64,000 bases of DNA from Ehretia macrophylla (Eukaryota > Streptophyta > Magnoliopsida > Boraginales > Ehretiaceae). This document shows, in pieces, positions 12,885-23,280 of the stretch (position 1 is the stretch's first letter; the number at the start of each line of letters is the position of its first letter). The notes beneath the pieces are model-generated. The model saw nothing but the letters and a program-made list of their open reading frames with translations, ran no database searches and was not told where the DNA came from. Made by a program: the position numbers and the translations under genes. The DNA is taken from assembly GCA_037974665.1 (NCBI GenBank), contig CM075775.1:67116622-67180621 (forward strand), in the 5' to 3' direction.

Positions 12885-13443
12885 GTCATGTTGAGGGCAC
12901 AATTCCTATATGTGTTAACGGTTCACTGTGCCAGCCTAGAGAGATGGCCTAGTCAAAAGGCCCAATGGCCTTAACGACAACCCTTCCGCTTCAACAACAC
13001 AGCATCCTCACAAGACGTGATATCGACACGTTGTAGGGCCCTCTGATGTCCCGCGAGTCATGTTGTCGTCCTTTTAATAGCTCACGACGTACGATCAGGG
13101 ACGAAAAAATAAAGCAAAAGAAGGAAAGTGGCCTGAAACTGATGAAAACGTTTGATTTTGGGCTACAAAAATAAGCACAGGGAGCAAGCTCTATGCCCCT
13201 ACCGTAGAGCTCTCAGAGAGCTTTGTAACGGTATGCTGTACGCCGCGTAACTCCTTACGGATCAAAAGTTATGGCCACCGGAGCGACGGAGACTTGATCA
13301 CAAACCCTACGCCCTCGGTTTGCGGGCCCGTCCTCTACATGAAGCCAAGTTGTCTTGCCCAATGTTCCGTGGGATTCGGTAATAGATATTTGGTGGATAA
13401 AGTATCTTGGCAACCCTAACCAGGGCAAAAAAAATTGAAAAGG

Positions 13444-13560
13444 GGGTGCAGCAGGAAGGCTTCCCAGGGGGTCACCCAACCTAGTACTACTCTCGCCCAA
13501 GAACGCTTAATTCGGAGTTCTGATGGGATCCGGTGCATCAGTGCTGGTATGATTGCACCA
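13444..13560 (-). rRNA. 5S rRNA gene copy, degenerate
   Basis: 117 nt; a base is lost in cttaattcgg within the A-box region, and about nine other changes occur (gcaggaaggc, cccaacct, cacca). Confidence 0.88.
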
Positions 13561-14120
13561 GTCATGTTGAGGGCACAATTCCTATAAGTGTTAACGGTTC
13601 ACAGTCCTAGCCTACAGAGATGGCTCATTCAAAAGGCCCAATGGGCTTAACGGCAACCCATCTACTTCAACAACGCAGCATCCTCGCAAGACGTGATATC
13701 GACACGTTGTAGGGCCCTTTGATATCCCGCGAGTTAGGTTGTCGTCCTTTTAACAGCTCACGACGTACGATTCGGGACGGAAAAACAGAGCAAAAGAAGA
13801 AAAGTGGTCAAAAACTAATGAAAACGTTCGATTTTGGGCTCCAAAAAATGGGCACAGCGAGCAAGCTGGCTGCCCCCGTCATAGAGCTCTCAGAGAGCTT
13901 TGCAACGGTGTATTGTGCGCCGTGTAAATCCTCACGAATCAAAAGTATTTGGCACCGGAGCGATGGGGACCTGGTCACAAACCCTACGCCCTAGGTTTGC
14001 GGGTCTGGCCTCTACGTGAAGCGAAGTTGTCTTGCCCAATGTTCCGTGGGATTCAGTAATAGAGATTTGGTGGATAAAGTATCTTGGCAACCCTAACCAG
14101 GGCAAAAAAAATTGAAAAGG

Positions 14121-14237
14121 GGGTGCAACACGAGGACTTCCCAGGAGTCAGCCATCCTAGTACTACTCTCGCCCAAGCACGCTTAACTTCGAAGTTCTGA
14201 TGGGATCCAGGGCATTAGTGCTGGTATGATCGCACCC
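14121..14237 (-). rRNA. 5S rRNA gene copy, 1-nt deletion
   Basis: 117 nt; cccaggagtcagcc shows a lost G plus changes in box C, and gatccagggc differs nearer the 5' end. Confidence 0.9.
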
Positions 14238-14796
14238 GTCATGTTTAGGGCACAATTCCTATATGTGTTAACGGTTCACAGTCCCAGCCTAGAGTGATGG
14301 CCCATTCAAAAGGATCAATGGGCTTAACGATAACCCATCTGTTTCAACAACGCAGCATCCTCGCAAGACGTGATATCGACACGTTGTAGGGCACTCTGAT
14401 GTCCCGCTAGTCAGGTTGTCGTCTTTTTAACAGCTCACGACGTACGATCCGGGACAGAAAACCAGAGCAAAAGAAGAAAAGTGGCCTAAAACTGATGAAA
14501 ATGTTCAATTTTGGGCTCCAAAAAGGGGCACAGCAAGCAGGCTTGCTGCCCCCATCGTAGAGCTCTCTGAGAGCTTTGCAACGGTATGTTGTGCGCCACA
14601 TAACTCCTTACGGATCAAAAGTTATGGGCACCGGAGCGTCAGAGACCTGGTCACAAACCCTACGCCCTTGGTTTTCGGGCACGGCCTCTACGTGAAGCGA
14701 AGTTGTCTTGCCCAATGTTCGGTGGGATTCGGTAAGAGATATTTGGTGGATAAAGTATCTTGGCAACCCTAACCAGGGCAAAAATAATTGAAAATG

Positions 14797-14914
14797 GGGT
14801 ATAACACGAGGACTTCCCAGGGGGTCACCCATCCTAATACTACTCTTGCCCAAGCACGCTTAACTTCGGAGTTCTGATGGGATCCGGTGCATTAGTGCTG
14901 GTATGATCGCACCC
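14797..14914 (-). rRNA. 5S rRNA gene copy
   Basis: Four changes, all transitions: ggtataac, cctaatac and ctcttgccc. Confidence 0.93.
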
Positions 14915-15473
14915 GTCATGTTAAGGGCACAATTCCTATATGTGTTAACGGTTCACAGTGCCAGCCTAGAGAGATGGTCCATTCAAAAGGCCCAATGGGC
15001 TTAACGACAACCCATCTGCTTCAACAACGTAGCATCCTCGAAAGACGTGATATCGACCCGTTGTAGGGCCCTCTGATGTCCTGCAAGTCAAGTTGTCGCA
15101 CTTTTAACAGCTCACGACGTACGATCCGAGACGGACAAACAGAGCGAAAGAAGAAAAATGGCATGAAATTGATGAAAATGTTCGATTTTGGGCTCCAAAA
15201 AATGGCATAGCGAGCAAGTTGGATGCCCCCGTCGTAGAGCTCTCAGAGAGCTTTGTAACGGTATGTTGTGCGCCGCGAAACTCCTTACGAATCAAAAGTT
15301 TTGGCAACCGGAGCGATGGAGACGTGGTCACAAACCCTACGCCCTCGGTTTGCAGGCTCGGCCTCTATGTGAAGCAAAGTTGTCTTGCCCAATGTTCCGT
15401 GGGATTTGGTAATAGAGATTTGGTGGATAAAGTATCTTGGCAACTCTAACCAGGGCAAAAAAAATTGAAACGG

Positions 15474-15591
15474 GGGCGCAACACGAGGACTTCCCAGGGG
15501 GTCACCCATCTTAGTACTACTCTCGCCCAAGCACGCTTAACTTCGGAGTTATGATGGGATCCGGTGCATTAGTGCTGGTATGATCGCACCC
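15474..15591 (-). rRNA. 5S rRNA gene copy
   Basis: Three changes: gggcgc, catctta and gttatgatg. The left spacer is of the agttttgg type that recurs near 17, 47 and 52 kb. Confidence 0.93.
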
Positions 15592-16150
15592 GTCATGTTG
15601 AGGGCACAATTCCTATATGTGTTAACGGTTCACAGTCCCAGCTTAGAGAGATGGCCCATTCAAAAGGCCCAAGGGGCTTAACGACAACCCATCCGCTTCA
15701 ACAACGCAGCATCCTCGAAAGACGTGATATCGACACGTTATAGGGCACTGTGATATCCCGCGAGTCAGGTTGTCATCTTTTTAACAGCTCACGACGTAGG
15801 ATCCGGGACGGAAAACCAGAGCAAAAGAAGAAATGTGGCCTGAAACTGATGAAAATGTTCAATTTTGGTCTCCAAAAAGGGGCACATCGAGCAAGCTGGC
15901 TGCCCCCATCGTAGAGCTCTCAGAGAGCTTTGCAAATGTATATTGTGCGCCACATAACTCTTTACGGATCAAAAGTTATGGGCACCGGAGCGTCAGAGAC
16001 CTGGTCACAAACCCTACGCCATCGGTTTGCGGGCCCGGCCTCTACGTGAAGCGAAGTTGTCTTGCCCATTGTTCCGTGGGATTCGGTAATAGAGATTTGG
16101 TAGATAAAGTATATTGGCAACCCTAACCAGGGCAAAAAAAATTGAAAAGG

Positions 16151-16268
16151 GGGTGCAACACGAGGACTTCACAGGGGGTCACCCATCCTAATACTACTCT
16201 TGCCCAAGCACACTTAACTTCGGAGTTTTGATGGGATCTGGTGCATTAGTGCTAGTATGATCGCACCC
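16151..16268 (-). rRNA. 5S rRNA gene copy lacking its upstream promoter
   Basis: About seven changes. Directly upstream, 54 bp are missing: cgcacccg joins gagggatggccc, which removes the TATA-like and -13 motifs. Probably silent. Confidence 0.9.
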
Positions 16269-16773
16269 GAGGGATGGCCCATTCAAAAGGCCTAATGGGC
16301 ATAAAGACAACCCATCTGCTTCAACAACGCAGCATCTTGGCAAGACGTGATATCGACACGTTGTGGGGCCCTCTATTGTCCCACGAGTCAGGTTGTCGTC
16401 CTTTTAACAGCTCACGGCGTACGATCCGGGACGAAAAAACAGAGCAAAAGAAGAAAAGTGGCCTGAATCTGATGAAAATGTTCAATTTTGGGCTCCGAAA
16501 ATGGGCACAGCGAGCAAGCTCTCTGCCCCCATCGTAGAGCACTCAGAGAGCTTTGCAACGGTATGTTGTGCGCCGCGTAACTCCTGACGGATCAAAAGTT
16601 ATGGGCACCGGAGTGACGGATACCTGGTCACAAACCCTACGCCCTCGCTTTGTGGGCCCGACCTCTACGTGAAGCGAAGTTGTCTTGCCCAATGTTCGGT
16701 GGGATTCGGTAATAGAGATTTGGTGGATAAAGTATCTTGGCAACCCTAACCAGGGCAAAAAAAATTGAAAAGG

Positions 16774-16891
16774 GGGTACAACACAAGGACTTCCCCCGGG
16801 GTCACCCATCCTAGTACTACTCTCTCCCAAACACGCTTAACTTCGGAGTTCTGATGGGATCCGGTGCATTAGTGCTGGTATGATCGCACCC
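16774..16891 (-). rRNA. 5S rRNA gene copy
   Basis: About six changes, including ttcccccgggg and ctctctccc. Confidence 0.91.
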
Positions 16892-17450
16892 GTCATGTTA
16901 AGGGCACAATTCCTATATGTGTTAACGGTTCACAGTGCCAGCGTAGAGAGATTGTCCATTCAAAAGGCCCAATGGGCTTAACGACAACCCATCCGCTTCA
17001 ACTACGCAGCATCCTCGAAAGCTGTGATATCGACCCGTTGTAGGGCCCTCTGATGTCCCGCGAGTCAGGTTGTCGTATTTTTAACAGCTCACGACGAACG
17101 GTCCGGGACGGAAAAACATAGTAAAAGAAGAAAAGTGGCCTGAAATTGATGAAAACGTTCGATTTTGGGCTCCAAAAAAGGGCATAGCGAGCAAGCGGGA
17201 TTCCCCCGTCGTAGAGCTCTCAGAGAGCTTTGCAACGGTATATTGTGCGCCGCGAAAGTCCTTACGGATCAAAAGTTTTGGGCACCGGAGAGACGGAGAT
17301 GTGGTCACAAACCCTACGGCCTCGGTTTGCAGGCTCGGCCTCTATGTGAAGCGAAGTTGTCTTGCCCAATGTTCCGTGGGATTCGGTAATAGAGATTTGG
17401 TGGATAAAGTATCTTGGCAACACAAACCAGGGCAAAAAATAATGAAAAGG

Positions 17451-17568
17451 GGGTACAACACGTGGACTTCCCAGGGGGTCACCCATCTTAGTACTACTCT
17501 CGCCCAAGCACGCTTAACTTCGGAGTTATGATGGGATCCGGTGCATTAGTGCTGGTATGATCGTACCT
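17451..17568 (-). rRNA. 5S rRNA gene copy, first of a recurring series
   Basis: About six changes. The agttttggg spacer makes it the counterpart of the units ending in genes 47371 and 52084. Confidence 0.91.
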
Positions 17569-18126
17569 GTCATATTGAGGGCACAATTCCTATATGTGTT
17601 AATAGTTCAAAGTCCCAACTTAGAGAGATGGCCTATTCAAAAGGCCCAAGGGGCTTAACGACAACCCATCTGCTTCAACAACTTAGCCTCCTCGCAAGAC
17701 CTGATATCGACAGGTTGTAGGGCCCTCTAATGTCTCATGAGTCAGGTTGTGGTCCTTTGAACAGCTCACGACGTACGATCCAGGACAGAAAAATAGAGCG
17801 AAAGAAGTAAAGTGGCCTGAAATTGATGAAAACGTTCGATTTTGGGCTCCAAAAATGGACAAAGCGAGCAAGCTCTCTGCCCCCATCGTAGAGCTCTTAG
17901 AAAGCTTTGCAACTTATGCTGTGCGCCGCGTAATTCCTGACGGATCAAAAGTTATGGGCACCGGAGCGACGGAGACCTGGTCATGAACCCTACGCCCTCG
18001 GTTTGCTGGCTCAGCCTCTACGTGAAGCGAAGCTGTCTTGCCCAATGTTCCGTGGGATTCGGTAATAGAGATTTGGTGGATAAAGTATCTTGGCAACCCT
18101 AACCAGGGCAAAAAAAATTGAAAAGG

Positions 18127-18244
18127 GGGTGCAACTCGAGGACTTCCCAAGGGGTCACCCATCCTAGTACTACTCTCGCCCTAGCATGCTTAACTTCGTA
18201 GTTCTGATGGGATCCGCTGTATTAGTGCTGGTATGATTGCACCC
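18127..18244 (-). rRNA. 5S rRNA gene copy, second of the series
   Basis: About eight changes. It shares aactcgagg, cttcgtag and gatccgct with the gene at 48047. Confidence 0.91.
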
Positions 18245-18803
18245 GTCATGTTGAGGGCACAATTTCTATATGTGTTAACGCTTCACAGTGCCAGCCTAGA
18301 GAGATGGCCCATTCAAAAGGCCCAATGGGCTTAACGACAACCCATCCCCTTTAACAACGCAGCATCCTCGCAAGATGTGATATCGACACATTGTAGGGCC
18401 CTCTGATGTCCCGCGAGTCATGTTGACGTACTTTTAACAGCTCATGACGTACGATCCGGGATGGAAAAACAGAGCAAAAGAAATAAAGTGGACTAAAACA
18501 GATGAAAACATTCGATTTTGATCTCCAAAAATGGGCACATCGAGCAAGCTGGCTGACCCCGTCGTAGACCTATCAGAGAGCTTTGCCACGGTATGTTGTG
18601 CATCGCGTAACTCCTTACGGATCAAAAGTTATGGGCACCGGAGCGACGGAGACCTGGTCACAAACCCTACACCCTCGGTTTACGGGCTCAGCCTCTACGT
18701 GAAGCGAAGTTGTCTTGCCCAATGTTCCATGGGATTCGGTAATTGAGATTTGGTGGATAAAGTATCTTGGCAACCCTAACTAGAGCAAAAAAAATTGAAA
18801 AGG

Positions 18804-18921
18804 GGGTGCAAGACGAGGACTTCCCAGGGGGTCACTAATCCTAGTACTACTCTCGCCCAAGCACGCTTAACTTCGGAGTTCTGATGCGATCCAGTGCATT
18901 AGTTCTGGTATGATCGCACCA
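18804..18921 (-). rRNA. 5S rRNA gene copy, third of the series
   Basis: About seven changes: cactaatcc, gatccagtgc and tagttctgg, near those of genes 44020, 48717 and 52735. Confidence 0.91.
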
Positions 18922-19478
18922 GTCTGGTTGAGTGCATAATTCCTATATGTGTTAACAGTTCACAGTCCCAGCTTAGAGAAATGGACCATTCAAAATGCCC
19001 AATGGGCTTAATGACAACCCATCTGCTTCAACAACATAGTATCCTCGTAAAACGTGATATCGACACGTTGTAGGGCCCTCAGATGTCCTACGAGTCAGGT
19101 TGTCGTCCTTTTAACAGCTCACGACGTTCGATCCAGGACGGAAAAACAGAGCAAAAGAAGAAAAGTGGCCTCAAATTGATGAAAACGTTCGATTTTGGGC
19201 TCCAAAAATGGCATAGCGAGCAAGCTGGCTACCTCCATCGTAGAGCTCTCAGAGAGCTTTGCAACGGTATGATGTGCGCCACGTAATTCCTTACGGATCA
19301 AAAGTTATGGGCACCGGAGCGACAGAGACCTGGTCACAAACCCTATGCCCTCGGTTTGCGGGCCCGGCCTCTACGTGAAGCGAAGTTGTCTTGCCCAATG
19401 TTCCGTGTGATTTGGTAATAGAGAATTGGTGGATAAAGTATTTGGCAACCCTAACCATGGCAAAAAAAATTGAAAAGG

Positions 19479-19596
19479 GTGTGCAACACGAGGACTTCCC
19501 AGGGGGTCACCCATCCTAGTACTACTCTCGCCCAAGAACGCTTAACTTCGGAGTTCTGATGGGATCTGGTGCATCAGTGATGGTATGATCGTACCC
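19479..19596 (-). rRNA. 5S rRNA gene copy, fourth of the series
   Basis: About six changes. ccaagaacg and gcatcagtg, and gagaattgg in the spacer, are shared with the unit at 53411. Confidence 0.91.
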
Positions 19597-20155
19597 GCCA
19601 TGTTGAGGGCACAATTCCTATATGTGTTAACGGTTCACAGTGCCAGCCAAGAGAGATGGCCCATTCAAAAGGCCCAAGGGGCTTAACGACAACCCATCTG
19701 CTTGAACAACGCAGCATCCTCGCAAGACGTGATATCGACACGTCGTAGGGCCCTCTGATGTCCCACGAGTCAGGTTGTCATTCTTTTTATAGCTCACGAC
19801 GTAAGATCCATTACGAAAAAGGAGAGCAAAAGAAGAAAAGTGGACTGAAACTGATTAAAACGTTCGATTTAGTGCTCCAAAAATGGGCCCAGCGACCAAG
19901 TTGGTTGCCCCTGTCGTAGTGCTCTAAGAGAGCTTTGCAACGGTATACTGTGCGCCGCGTAACTCCTTTCGGATCAGAAGTTATGGGCACCGGAGCGACG
20001 GACACCTGATCACAAACCCTACGCCCTCGGTTTGTGGGCCCGGCCTCTACGTGAAGCGAAATTGTCTTGCCCAATGTTCCGTGGGATTCGGTAAAAGAGA
20101 TTTGGTGGATAAAGTATCTTGGCAACCCTAACCAGCGCAAAAAAAATTGAAAATG

Positions 20156-20273
20156 GGGTATAACATGAGGACTTCCCAAGGGGTCACCCATCCTAGTACT
20201 ACTCTCGCCCAAGCACGCTTAACTTCGGAGTTCTGATGGGATCTGGTGCATTAGTGCTGGTATGATCGCACCC
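20156..20273 (-). rRNA. 5S rRNA gene copy
   Basis: Five changes, all transitions (ggtataacatgagg, cccaagggg, gatctgg). Confidence 0.92.
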
Positions 20274-20833
20274 GTCATATTCAGTGTACAATTCCTATAT
20301 GTGTTAACGGTTCACAGTCCCAGCCTAGAGAGATGGCTCATTCAAAAGGCCCAATGGGCTTAACGGCAACCCATCCGCTTCAACAATGTAGTATCCTCGC
20401 AACACGTGATATCGACACGTTGTAGGGCCCTTTGATGTCCCGCGAGTTAGGTTGTCGTCCTTTTAACAGCTCACGACATACGATCCGGGATGGAAAAACA
20501 GAGCAAAAGAAGAAAAGTGGACTGAAACTGATGAAAACGTTCAATTTGGGGCTCCAAAAAATGGGCAAACCGAGCAAGCTGGCTGCCCCTGTCATAGAGC
20601 TCGCAGAGAGCTTTGCAACGGTATGCTGTACGCCGCGCAACTGTTCACGGATTAAAAGTTATGGGCACCGGAGCGATGGGGACTTGGTCACAAACCCTAC
20701 GCCCTCGGTTTGCGAGCCCGGCCTCTACTTGAAGCGAAGTTGTCTTGCCCAATGTTCTGTGGGATTCGGTAATAGAGATTTGGTGGATAAAGTATCTTGG
20801 CAACCCTAACCAGGGCAAAAAAAATTGAAAATG

Positions 20834-20950
20834 GGGTGCAACACGAGGACTTCCCAGGGGGTCACCCATCCTGTACTACTCTCGCACAAGCACGCGAAAC
20901 TTCGAAGTTCTGATGGGATCCGGTGTATTAGTGCTGGTACGATCGCACCC
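20834..20950 (-). rRNA. 5S rRNA gene copy, 1-nt deletion
   Basis: 117 nt; an A is lost in catcctgtac at box C, and the A box is altered (cacgcgaaac). Its upstream spacer is the one split by the tandem retroelement. Confidence 0.9.
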
Positions 20951-21394
20951 ATCATGTTGAGGGCATAATTCCTATATGTGTTAATTGTTCACAGTCCAAG
21001 CCTAGAGAGATGGCCCATTCAAAAGGCTCAATGGGCTTAACGACAACCCATCCGCTTCAACAACGCAGCATACTCGCAAGACGTGATATCGACACATTGT
21101 AGGGCCCTCTGATGTCCCGCGAGTCAGGTTGTCGTCGTTTTAACAACTCACGACATACGATCCGGGACGGAAAAATAGAGCAAAAGAAGAAAAGTGGCCT
21201 AAAACTGATGAAAAAGTTCGATTTTGGGCTCCAAAAAGGGGCACAGCGAGCAAGCTAGCTGCCCCCGTCATAGAGCTCTCAGAGATCTTTGCAACGGTAT
21301 ACTGTGCGCTGCGTAACTCCTCACGGATCAAAAGTTATGGGCACCGGAGCGATGGGGACCTGGTCATAAACCCTACGCCCTCGGTTTGTGGGCC

Positions 21395-21399
21395 CGACC
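21395..21399. repeat. Target-site duplication CGACC, left copy
   Basis: CGACC lies directly before the TG of the first LTR and matches 38523-38527. Most other units have CGGCC here, so sharing the A supports a true duplication. Confidence 0.93.
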
Positions 21400-21620
21400 T
21401 GTGAGACCCGACCCCGAATTGCGTGCGATATCTCGTTTTGTGTGCCCTAGCCTAGATTTGTGTGTCGTGACCTAGGTTTGAGTATTGTGCTTAGTTTTGT
21501 GTGCCTTGCATTGAATTATGTGCATTCATATAGTGTTACGTGCGTTTAGTTGAAAAACGTGCGTTCGTCTCGTAGTTCGTGTTTGTCTCGTAGTGCGTGC
21601 CCTAGACTTAGGGAAGCATG
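21400..21620 (+). repeat. Degenerate TGCGTGCC motif array at LTR 5' end
   Basis: About eight to ten copies of a loose (T)GCGTGC motif recur every 20-30 bp from the LTR start, for example attgcgtgcg, tgtgtgccctag, tgtgtcgtgacctag, tgtgccttgc and cgtgcgtttag. The same stretch opens LTR 2 (28072) and LTR 3 (34744), where more copies keep the CG. It is the counterpart of the longer array in the solo LTR. Confidence 0.6.
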
Positions 21621-21745
21621 CCTTCACGCTAACCGAGAAAACATCTTACACGGAGCACTAGGCTACTAAATAATCCTACAAAACCCACTATCAATATTAT
21701 AATCCTAAATCCTTCCACTAGAAGACAAAAATTTTACTAGACACT

Positions 21746-21772
21746 AAAAAAAAAAAAAAAAAAAAAAAAAAA
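21746..21772 (+). repeat. Poly(A) run in LTR 1
   Basis: 27 A in a row here, with 23 at the same place in LTR 2 (28418-28440) and 22 in LTR 3 (35090-35111). Length changes of such runs are common, and assembly or sequencing error can also shift them. Confidence 0.85.
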
Positions 21773-22883
21773 CTCCAATTTTTTATTCTTTATTCTTTTT
21801 GTATTTTCAAAAAACACAATTAAATACTCAAAGTTGACAAAAAATTTAGCCATTTCAATTGCCTTGGCCGACCACTAGGAGTTTGTGTGCATGCAATTCA
21901 ATTTCAAATCATTCTACCAACATTCTATGACACAAAGTAATAAAAAAAATGCTCAAAACCACCTTGATTCTCTACCATGCTCGACCAAAGCTTCATTCCA
22001 TGCTAACATTTTGAAAGTTAACATTGAAGACACAAAAAAAAAAAAAATCAGATTCTTAAGCTTCAAGTGGGCGGCCATGCCTTGTTTTTGAACAAGAAAA
22101 TTGAGCAACTTAATTAAATCATGCATGCTAGACAAAACCTAACATTGTCATAACTTTTGCAAGCACCAAAGCATTATTTTAATGACCACCATGCTACCAT
22201 GCTCGGCCTTGGCAAAATACAAGCTGAAAAACAATTCAAAGCATGTTTAGTTGATACCAATTTCTGAAAATTAGAAGCTCAAGGCCGACACTTGCTCACA
22301 CAACATCAAAACTCTTTCAAACATTTTCTCAAGCTCTCATTCCCTCTATCTCTCGGCCTAGCTGAACATTACCACTTCTATAGCTTCTCTTCATTATATC
22401 ATAGTCAGCCAAGCAAGCCACAAGCAAAAGAAATTCGGCCAAGCAACTAGAAGCAAGAAGAACTCATACAAGCTCACAAATCTGTCCATTTCGGTCTTAG
22501 GTATGCTTTGCTAAGATTTCTTCCATTTCTTTTGGTTACAACCACATGCACACCCTCCTCACTTGCTAACTCAGTTGGGAATTAAAGGAAAACAAGCTAT
22601 CTCTCTCGGCCAAAGCAAGAAAGAAGCTTCATTGGTGCATTTTCAAGAACATTCTGCATCTACCTGGTTGTTTTGATAAGGTGAGGGTTCAAAACTTTTG
22701 GAAAACTCTTTAAAACTTCACATGCATGACCATGAATGTGTGTATTTGCTTCTGTGCTTGAGCTATGTGGTCGTTCATGAGTTTAAACAACCATGCATGG
22801 CAATAACTTGGCTTGAAAATGATACTAGACAAAGTCGAAATTTGAGACTGCTTCTGACCCGTCTGTTCGAGGCAATTTTTGGT

Positions 22884-23280
22884 TAAGCAAATGATGTTGA
22901 AAATGCGTGAAATTCCTAGGTGACTAGTTTGGCCAATTTTGAACACTTTTCGCAGAAATAAGCAAAGTCAAATTTTGGCTCTAAGGCCCTCAAAATGGCA
23001 AAATCACGTAATATAGCTAAATCTGAAAAGTTTTGAGAAAAAGGAAGCAGTTTGGCAGATTTACTGTCCGTGTGGAACGAGATGATTTTGACATAGCAAA
23101 CGACATCCAAAATGCGTGAAATTTGTGTTCTGCTATATTTTTGAGTTGTGGACATTTTTTCCAGAAATAGGCTTAGGCTAAAAATGAACCTAAGGACCTC
23201 AAAATCATGCAATATTGAAAGATAGGCAAATCTGGACAGTTTTGAGCAGTTCCACCATTTTGGCTATAACTAACGATCCA
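22884..23280 (+). repeat. Diverged tandem duplication inside the LTR
   Basis: Two segments about 200 bp long share an order of motifs: aaatgcgtgaaat, then ttttgnacanttttcncagaaata, then gcc/acctcaaaat, then aaatctg-aaa/cagttttgag. They start near 22892 and 23109. Both are present in LTR 2, LTR 3 and, in reverse, in the solo LTR at about 59570-59960, so the duplication predates the split of these elements. Confidence 0.55.

Larger units (their letters stand above)
1..21399 (-). repeat. 5S rDNA tandem array, block 1
   Basis: Head-to-tail 5S rDNA units with genes on the minus strand. The spacing between successive gene ends is 673-678 bp, with one short step of 623 bp near 16.3 kb. The block holds one partial and 31 complete gene copies and runs off the left edge of the window. 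The right end at 21399 lies inside a spacer, where an LTR element is inserted. Spacers are homologous from unit to unit with many point changes. Nothing other than the 5S genes and their spacers is seen. Confidence 0.96.

Noticed and set aside
15285..15530. An 81-codon minus-strand frame (starting MGESST) that recurs in dozens of units
   Set aside because: It begins inside the 5S gene, crosses the T-runs and runs into the spacer. It recurs only because the units are homologous, and its sequence breaks by stops or frameshifts in many copies. It resembles no protein family I know.
1..21399. CRISPR-like or satellite array
   Set aside because: The 677-bp period and the embedded 118-nt gene with Pol III signals identify 5S rDNA; the eukaryotic retroelements exclude a prokaryotic array.
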